Shown here piece by piece: positions 6,260-9,980 of a stretch of 9,980 nt of DNA (position 1 is its first letter; every line of letters begins with the position of its first letter). Source of the stretch: an uncultured Alphaproteobacteria bacterium (GTDB taxonomy: Bacteria; Pseudomonadota; Alphaproteobacteria; RF32; CAG-239); the NCBI GenBank assembly GCA_900551585.1, contig URWU01000037.1, forward strand, positions 1 to 9,980, given 5' to 3'. The notes under the pieces are model-generated. The model was not told the DNA's origin. It saw only the letters and a list, made by a program, of their open reading frames with translations, and made no database searches. Made by a program: the position numbers and the translations under genes.

Positions 6260-6285
6260 GCAGAAAATATTAAATTTTATATATT

Positions 6286-6978
6286 ATGAAAAAAGTAAAT
6301 TCAAATTTGAAAAATTTTTTGATTAACCTTTTGGGGCTCATCGGCCCTCTCGCGGTTTTGGTCTCAACAATCATCACTTTGCTCAGCCAAAACCTTGATT
6401 TACACTTTGATTCCTATGACAAGGACATGATGCTGTATAAAAATGTTTCTGCAGCAATCAGCTTCTTTTTGGTTTTAATGTTGTACTGCTTTCTTGAGGA
6501 GGTGCCGAAACGTTGCGCATGGCTTTGTTTTTGTCTCGGGATGTCCCTGTTGCTTATCGGAATGTATTTTCATGTTTCGGTATGGATAATGCTGGCAGCC
6601 GTTATTGTTATGGTTGTGCTGATTAGTCATTTTTGCGGCGGTGAAATGGATTTCTGGGGTAGATGGGTTGTTACGCTTGCTGGCGTTAGTTTTGTATTTA
6701 TAATCTGCTCTTTATTGAGTCTTATGTTCGAAGGATTGGCTGAACGGCGTCAGGCATACCGGGAATATTGCAAAAATCCCGATTCTTATCCTAAAACAGT
6801 CATCAGGGATATTCGGGAATCAGAAATGTATACGGATGAATACGGAATTATCCCTTTTTCAGCCTCGGATGAAAATGGTCTGGATGATATTCAAAAAGGG
6901 GACACAGTCCGTCTTTGGGTCGTGAAGGACAAGGTTAAGGCCGTCTTTTACAACAGCCGGACTGAAAACAAAAAATAA
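6286..6978 (+). CDS. Inner-membrane protein of unknown function, about five helices
   Basis: I do not recognise this 230-residue protein. It has about five hydrophobic segments (roughly 11-34, 52-70, 78-95, 97-115 and 126-147) with short loops, then a soluble C-terminal part (about 150-230). That part begins with a charged helix (LAERRQAYREYCKNP), has an acidic middle and ends in a beta-looking stretch, DIQKGDTVRLWVVKDKVKAV (201-220). Cysteines are frequent in helices 2-3 (68, 77, 81, 83) and beyond (117, 141, 162). No enzyme or transporter motif is visible. The ATG has no Shine-Dalgarno sequence; the leader is almost pure A/T, so initiation probably relies on an unstructured region. Codon choice looks less uniform than in rpsB or tsf. 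It is a single transcription unit, divergent from parE and closed by a terminator. Confidence 0.72.
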   Translation: MKKVNSNLKNFLINLLGLIGPLAVLVSTIITLLSQNLDLHFDSYDKDMMLYKNVSAAISFFLVLMLYCFLEEVPKRCAWLCFCLGMSLLLIGMYFHVSVWIMLAAVIVMVVLISHFCGGEMDFWGRWVVTLAGVSFVFIICSLLSLMFEGLAERRQAYREYCKNPDSYPKTVIRDIRESEMYTDEYGIIPFSASDENGLDDIQKGDTVRLWVVKDKVKAVFYNSRTENKK

Positions 6979-6996
6979 AAATTATTAAATCAGCAG

Positions 6997-7023
6997 AAGC
7001 ATCGGAAATTTCCGGTGCTTTTT
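6997..7023 (+). terminator. Terminator of the membrane-protein gene
   Basis: AAGCATCGGAAA (6997-7008) pairs with TTTCCGGTGCTT (7009-7020), including one T-G pair, and T residues continue to 7023. It isolates the gene from the rpsB operon. A 12-base AT palindrome, CATTTTAAAATG (7025-7036), follows. Confidence 0.82.
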
Positions 7024-7046
7024 GCATTTTAAAATGTAAAAAAAGC

Positions 7047-7072
7047 TTGCAATTCTCAATACATGGTATAAA
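7047..7072 (+). promoter_or_regulatory. Candidate rpsB-tsf promoter
   Basis: TTGCAA (7047-7052) and TATAAA (7067-7072) lie in the right place behind an A-rich tract, but the spacer is only 14 bases, shorter than usual. The -10 box is convincing and the -35 assignment uncertain. A start near 7079 would make the whole leader from 7080 to 7213 part of the transcript. Confidence 0.45.
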
Positions 7073-7081
7073 AAGAGTCAC

Positions 7082-7180
7082 GCATACGTCTCAGGTGAGT
7101 CGTGTGTATTAATTCACATGCAGATAACGGGATAAGTGCTTATCTCGCTCCGGTGCCGCTTGTCGGTTCAGAAATCTGCA
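7082..7180 (+). promoter_or_regulatory. Structured rpsB mRNA leader, possible S2-responsive element
   Basis: The 5' leader of rpsB can fold into two domains. Hairpin 1 pairs GCATACG (7082-7088) with CGTGTGT (7101-7107), then CTC with GAG around loop AGGT. Domain 2 is closed by TGCAGAT (7119-7125) and ATCTGCA (7174-7180). It encloses GGGATAA/TTATCTC (7129-7135 with 7140-7146, loop GTGC) and CCGG/TCGG (7150-7153 with 7163-7166), making a three-way junction. Autoregulation of rpsB-tsf by S2 binding to the leader is established in gammaproteobacteria; that this different-looking leader does the same is inference. Confidence 0.5.
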
Positions 7181-7213
7181 GAGGTTTAACTGGAAAATAG
7201 GAAATATAAAAAT

Positions 7214-8017
7214 ATGACAATTCCAACATTTACATTACGTCAGATGGTTGAAGCTGGCGTACACTTCGGTCACCACGCTCGTCGCTGGAACCCCAAAATG
7301 GCTCCGTTTATCTACGGCAAAAAAGACAACATTCACATTATCGACCTGCAGAAAACTTACCCGATGTTGTATTCAGCTTTGAATACTGCTCGCGAAATTG
7401 CTGCCAACGGCGGTAAAGTTTTGTTCGTCGGTACCAAAAGACAAGCTCAGGACATCATCAAAGAGAATGCTGAACGCTGCGGTCAATACTATGTCAACCA
7501 TCGTTGGTTGGGTGGTATGCTGACAAACTGGAAAACTGTTTACAAATCAATTTCCCGTTTGGCAAAATTGAACGAAATGTCTGAAAACAACTCTTATGAA
7601 GGTTATACCAAGAAAGAAATCTTGAACCTGAAAAAAGAGCAGGAAAAATTGGCTTTGGAACTCAGCGGTATCATGAACATGGGCGGTCAGCCGGATTTAT
7701 TGTTCGTAATTGATACTCCTAAAGAGAGCCTGGCTATCAAAGAAGCTAAAAAACTGGGTATTCCGGTTATCGGCATTTGCGATACCAATGCTGATCCGAA
7801 CGAAGTTGATTTCCCGGTTCCGGGTAACGATGACGCAATCCGTGCTATCCAATTCTACTCTGAACTCATTTCAGGCGCAGTTTTGGACGGTATGTCTGCA
7901 GAAATCGCTGCTCAGGGCGTAAAGGTTGAAGAAATGGTTGATGCAGCTGCTGAAAAAGCTCCGAAAAAAAGAGCTCCGAAAAAAGCCGCTAAAGCCGAAG
8001 AAAAAACCGAAGAATAA
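7214..8017 (+). CDS. rpsB: 30S ribosomal protein S2
   Basis: S2 binds late to the 30S subunit between head and body and is needed for S1 binding. This protein has 267 residues. The family signatures are present: TLRQMVEAGVHFGH (7-20) followed by RRWNPKMAPFIYG (23-35), then HRWLGGMLTNW (96-106), and the second signature around PDLLFVIDTPKESLAIKEAK (160-179) with IPVIGICDTNADP (183-195). The last 25 residues form a Lys/Ala/Glu-rich tail with the doubled unit APKK; such tails are common in alphaproteobacterial S2 and variable. AGGAA (7199-7203) precedes the ATG by ten bases. It is the first gene of the rpsB-tsf operon, with a folded leader upstream and a hairpin in the 97-base spacer to tsf. Confidence 0.98.
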   Translation: MTIPTFTLRQMVEAGVHFGHHARRWNPKMAPFIYGKKDNIHIIDLQKTYPMLYSALNTAREIAANGGKVLFVGTKRQAQDIIKENAERCGQYYVNHRWLGGMLTNWKTVYKSISRLAKLNEMSENNSYEGYTKKEILNLKKEQEKLALELSGIMNMGGQPDLLFVIDTPKESLAIKEAKKLGIPVIGICDTNADPNEVDFPVPGNDDAIRAIQFYSELISGAVLDGMSAEIAAQGVKVEEMVDAAAEKAPKKRAPKKAAKAEEKTEE

Positions 8018-8052
8018 TTTATAATTCATATTTATAAATTTTTCCAAAACGT

Positions 8053-8083
8053 GGCGGTATTTTAGAAAACCTAAGATACCGCC
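8053..8083 (+). promoter_or_regulatory. Intercistronic hairpin between rpsB and tsf
   Basis: A 13-base-pair stem, 8053-8065 with 8071-8083 (outer GGCGGTAT, one T-G pair), closes the five-base loop AAAAC. No T-tract follows, so it is not a standard intrinsic terminator. It could be an RNase processing site, a 3'-end stabiliser for rpsB mRNA or a partial attenuator adjusting the S2 to EF-Ts ratio. It ends 31 bases before the tsf start and leaves the AAGGGG ribosome site free. Confidence 0.75.
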
Positions 8084-8114
8084 GCATTTAAATTATAGTA
8101 AGGGGATTTTATTA

Positions 8115-9041
8115 ATGACAAATATTACAGCCGCAATGGTAAAAGAATTGAGAGAAACAACAAGCGCCGGCATGTTAGACTGCAAAAAAGCTCTGACCGA
8201 ATGTGACGGTAACATGGAAGCAGCTGTTGACTGGCTGCGTAAAAAAGGTTTGGCTTCTGCTGCTAAAAAAGCCAGCCGTATTGCCGCTGAAGGTTTGGTT
8301 GCAGTTGCTGTTGACGGAACCAAAGGTGCCGTTGTTGAAGTTAACTCTGAAACAGACTTCGTTGCCAAAAACGAAATTTTCCAGGAATATGTTGCTGACG
8401 CTGCTTTGGTTGCCTTAATGCACAACGGCGAAATCTGCGACATGAAAACTTTCCAATGCCCGAAAGTTCACAAATCTTTTGAAGAGCGCCTGACTGACAT
8501 GATTGCCAAAATCGGCGAGAACATGAACCTGCGCCGCGCTCAGACTGTTGAGGTTAAAGACGGTATTGTTGCTTCTTATATCCACAATGCCGCTGCTCCG
8601 AATATTGGTAAAATCGGTGTTCTGGTTGCTTTGGAATCTACCGGTGACAAAGCCAAATTGGCAGACTTGGGCAAACATATTGCCATGCACGTTGCTGCTT
8701 CTTATCCTCTGTTCAAGAGCATTGCCGATGTTGATCCGGCTGCCGTTGAGCATGAAAAAACCATTTTTGCCGAGCAGGCTGCTGCTTCCGGCAAACCGGC
8801 CAACATCATTGAAAAAATGGTTGAAGGCCGTGTTAAAAAATATTATGACGAAGTTGTTCTGGAAGAACAGGCTTATATCATGGATCCTGACAAAAAAGTT
8901 AAACAGGTTATTGCCGACGCTGCCAAAGAAATGGGCACAGACATTGTTTTGAAAGACTTTGTCTGCTATCGTCTGGGTGAAGGCCTGCAGAAAAAAGACG
9001 AAGACTTCGCTGCCGAAGTTGCTGCTCAGCTGGGCAAATAG
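8115..9041 (+). CDS. tsf: Elongation factor Ts
   Basis: EF-Ts is the guanine-nucleotide exchange factor that strips GDP from EF-Tu so that it can load GTP again. The protein has 308 residues, a usual length for proteobacteria. The N-terminal UBA-like domain runs TAAMVKELRETTSAGMLDCK (5-24) to KKALTECDGNMEAAVDWLRKKG. The exchange motif TDFVA (80-84) supplies the Asp-Phe pair that enters EF-Tu near its magnesium site. The core subdomains follow (about 100-280), including MHVAASYPL, and the C-terminal helical module ends at AAQLGK. AAGGGG stands about nine bases before the ATG. It is the second gene of the operon. In most alphaproteobacteria pyrH and frr follow; here a terminator closes the unit and pyrH is absent. 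Confidence 0.98.
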   Translation: MTNITAAMVKELRETTSAGMLDCKKALTECDGNMEAAVDWLRKKGLASAAKKASRIAAEGLVAVAVDGTKGAVVEVNSETDFVAKNEIFQEYVADAALVALMHNGEICDMKTFQCPKVHKSFEERLTDMIAKIGENMNLRRAQTVEVKDGIVASYIHNAAAPNIGKIGVLVALESTGDKAKLADLGKHIAMHVAASYPLFKSIADVDPAAVEHEKTIFAEQAAASGKPANIIEKMVEGRVKKYYDEVVLEEQAYIMDPDKKVKQVIADAAKEMGTDIVLKDFVCYRLGEGLQKKDEDFAAEVAAQLGK

Positions 9042-9048
9042 TTATCCT

Positions 9049-9073
9049 GTCATCCTGAACATAGTCGAAGGAT
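9049..9073 (+). repeat. REP-like intergenic repeat, CATCCTGA...GAAGGAT type
   Basis: It begins GTCATCCTGA and continues ACATAGTC-GAAGGAT, with ATCCT (9052-9056) able to pair with AGGAT (9069-9073). It is the same motif class as 3975-4010 and sits between the tsf stop codon and its terminator, within the 3' untranslated region. Confidence 0.55.
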
Positions 9074-9090
9074 TTCAGCAAATTAAATAC

Positions 9091-9122
9091 AAAAGCACCC
9101 GTATCTTGCGGGTGCTTTTTTT
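9091..9122 (+). terminator. Terminator of the rpsB-tsf operon
   Basis: AAAAGCACCCG (9091-9101) pairs with CGGGTGCTTTT (9109-9119) around the loop TATCTTG, followed by further T to 9122. It is strong and GC-rich at the base of the loop. It confirms that transcription of the operon normally ends after tsf. Confidence 0.93.
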
Positions 9123-9146
9123 ATAGGCGGCAAAACAGCCGCGGGA

Positions 9147-9175
9147 TTGACAAAAGCTTGTCCCGGCGCTATGTA
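9147..9175 (+). promoter_or_regulatory. Promoter of the 9230-9817 gene, overlapping a palindrome
   Basis: TTGACA (9147-9152), a 17-base spacer and TATGTA (9170-9175) form a good promoter; TATAAA (9174-9179) is an alternative -10 box. The -35 box is part of an inverted repeat, GACAA-AAGC-TTGTC (9149-9162), enlarged by CGGG/CCCG on the outside with a bulge. The leader would be about 48 bases long. Confidence 0.6.
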
Positions 9176-9229
9176 TAAACCTTCACAAATAGAAATTATC
9201 TTTATTATTTAATCTAATATAAAAAAATC

Positions 9230-9817
9230 ATGTGCGAAAAAAAATTACCTGAAATTCGTGTTGATCTGTTTAAAACCGTAAAAAATTATGGCGTTTACAT
9301 TCATCCGAGCATGCTCATCACCGATGAGAGTTTAACAGACGTTTTCTTAAAAATCCCCGGTGTTGTGCAAGATTTCATCGGCGCCTGCCGCAAAGAAAAT
9401 GCCGTTGTGCCCAAGGAATTCCAAAATGAATTTGCCCCGGTTTATTACAGTGATGTTCCCTGTTTAATCGCTCTGGCCGGTGATGCAAAACTGATTGCCG
9501 AACCAAGCGGACTGCCGTTGGAAAAGCTTTCTGTCTTGTTTTCGCTGCAGGAAGAAGCAACTGAAATTGAAAGTAACAAGATTTTGGAAGCTGTTCATCA
9601 GCTTGGCGAAAAACTCTGCGCTCTGCAAAAAGTTGATTTCAGCCTTTGTCCGAACGTTGAAATTCTTGTTTACATCAGCGGTTTGCGCCGGCAAAGCGTG
9701 CAGGAATATCTGACCGGCAAACGCGAACCAATGCCGGCAACCGAAGCTTTGTTGTTGGACTCGCTGCATAAACATGGCCAAAAGCTGAAAGACATGCAGC
9801 TGTTGACGCATGAATGA
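9230..9817 (+). CDS. Cytoplasmic protein of unknown function
   Basis: I do not recognise this 195-residue protein. It has no signal peptide and no membrane segment. The N-terminal half looks alpha-beta: an RVDLFKTVKNYGVYIHPSM opening, an amphipathic stretch near 34-52, and VYYSDVPCLIALAGDAKLIAEP (71-92) as strand-turn-strand. The second half is helical (about 97-133 and 150-195), with LRRQSVQEYLTGKREP (152-167) and TEALLLDSLHKHGQKLKDM (171-189). LRRQSVQEYLTG followed by an acidic helix vaguely recalls a DNA-binding helix-turn-helix, but I do not claim it. Base and codon use match the neighbours, so it looks native. The ATG has no Shine-Dalgarno sequence, only an A-rich leader, like the gene at 6286. 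It has its own promoter and terminator and so appears to be a genuine single-gene unit. Confidence 0.7.
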   Translation: MCEKKLPEIRVDLFKTVKNYGVYIHPSMLITDESLTDVFLKIPGVVQDFIGACRKENAVVPKEFQNEFAPVYYSDVPCLIALAGDAKLIAEPSGLPLEKLSVLFSLQEEATEIESNKILEAVHQLGEKLCALQKVDFSLCPNVEILVYISGLRRQSVQEYLTGKREPMPATEALLLDSLHKHGQKLKDMQLLTHE

Positions 9818-9828
9818 TTTGTTTGCCG

Positions 9829-9874
9829 TACAGCCGTTCTTATCTCGAAAAGATGAGACGGCTGTATGCTTTTT
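9829..9874 (+). terminator. Terminator of the 9230-9817 gene
   Basis: TACAGCCGT (9829-9837) pairs with ACGGCTGTA (9858-9866); after one bulged T, CTTATCT pairs with AGATGAG around the loop CGAAA. A short T-run (9870-9874) follows. The stop codon is 12 bases upstream. Confidence 0.85.
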
Positions 9875-9919
9875 AAAAAGAAGAAACACATACCGGCAAG
9901 GGCTTTTTTATGGCAGAAA

Positions 9920-9976
9920 ATGTCATAAAACTGACATCAAGTAAATTTTGACAAAATCCGTAAAATCTGATATTCT
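9920..9976 (+). promoter_or_regulatory. Near-consensus promoter for a gene beyond the right edge, with upstream palindrome
   Basis: TTGACA (9948-9953), a 17-base spacer and TATTCT (9971-9976) form one of the best promoters in the window, pointing to the right. Just upstream lies a perfect inverted repeat, ATGTCA-TAAAAC-TGACAT (9920-9937), placed where an activator or repressor could bind. The transcribed gene is outside the window. No coding region is visible in 9875-9980. Confidence 0.7.
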
Positions 9977-9980
9977 AAAA

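Noticed and set aside
9380..9817. Helix-turn-helix regulator fold in the unknown protein
   Set aside because: The helical pattern around 150-165 is suggestive only; no turn glycine or spacing that I would trust.
9464..9891. Minus-strand open frames opposite the unknown gene at 9230-9817
   Set aside because: Their 5' ends overlap a strong terminator stem and they lack promoter and ribosome site; the plus-strand frame has complete expression signals.
9910..9951. Thirteen-codon reading frame with an AAGGG in front, possible leader peptide
   Set aside because: It lies upstream of the promoter at 9948-9976 and downstream of a terminator, so it probably is not transcribed with a gene; its length is expected by chance.

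Overview
The window looks like one end of a contig from an uncultured alphaproteobacterium sequenced with an Illumina Nextera library. The first 37 bases include a complete, unremoved Nextera read-1 transposase adapter (5-37), so the left edge is a library or assembly edge and not genome. The lineage is inferred from the protein character of ParE, ribosomal protein S2, EF-Ts and a lipoprotein whose motifs I associate with Rhodospirillales-type genomes. Moderate to low GC, AT-rich spacers and CCA-encoding tRNA genes fit a host-associated (for example gut) alphaproteobacterium, but the sequence cannot settle the genus.

Layout, left to right. A plus-strand block carries a lipoprotein with an OmpA-like C-terminal region (164-1267), an AlkD-type HEAT-repeat DNA glycosylase (1355-2068) and an 8-stranded outer-membrane beta-barrel protein (2236-2871). 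A minus-strand block follows: tRNA-Ala(CGC), a 226-bp-spaced direct repeat carrying a copy of a tRNA 3' end, tRNA-Ala(GGC) with a near-consensus promoter, a GNAT acetyltransferase (3438-3908), a patch of palindromic intergenic repeats, and parE (4107-6101). A divergent promoter region (6102-6285) separates parE from a plus-strand five-helix membrane protein of unknown function (6286-6978). Next come a structured mRNA leader and the translation operon rpsB-tsf (7214-9041). After a strong terminator there is an unrecognised cytoplasmic protein (9230-9817). The window ends in a near-consensus promoter for a gene beyond the right edge.

How the genes relate: rpsB and tsf form a real functional unit (ribosome assembly and elongation-factor recycling), with a folded leader and a hairpin between the two genes that could set their relative expression. 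ParE is one subunit of topoisomerase IV; parC is not in the window. The remaining genes are single transcription units closed by their own terminators. Many terminators share the stem core GCACC/GGTGC.

This is mostly ordinary core genome. I see no CRISPR array, insertion sequence, phage gene, toxin-antitoxin pair or defence system. The parts worth a second look are the duplicated tRNA-Ala 3' end, the rpsB leader, the rpsB-tsf hairpin, palindromes lying on sigma-70-like promoters, and the two genes I cannot place.
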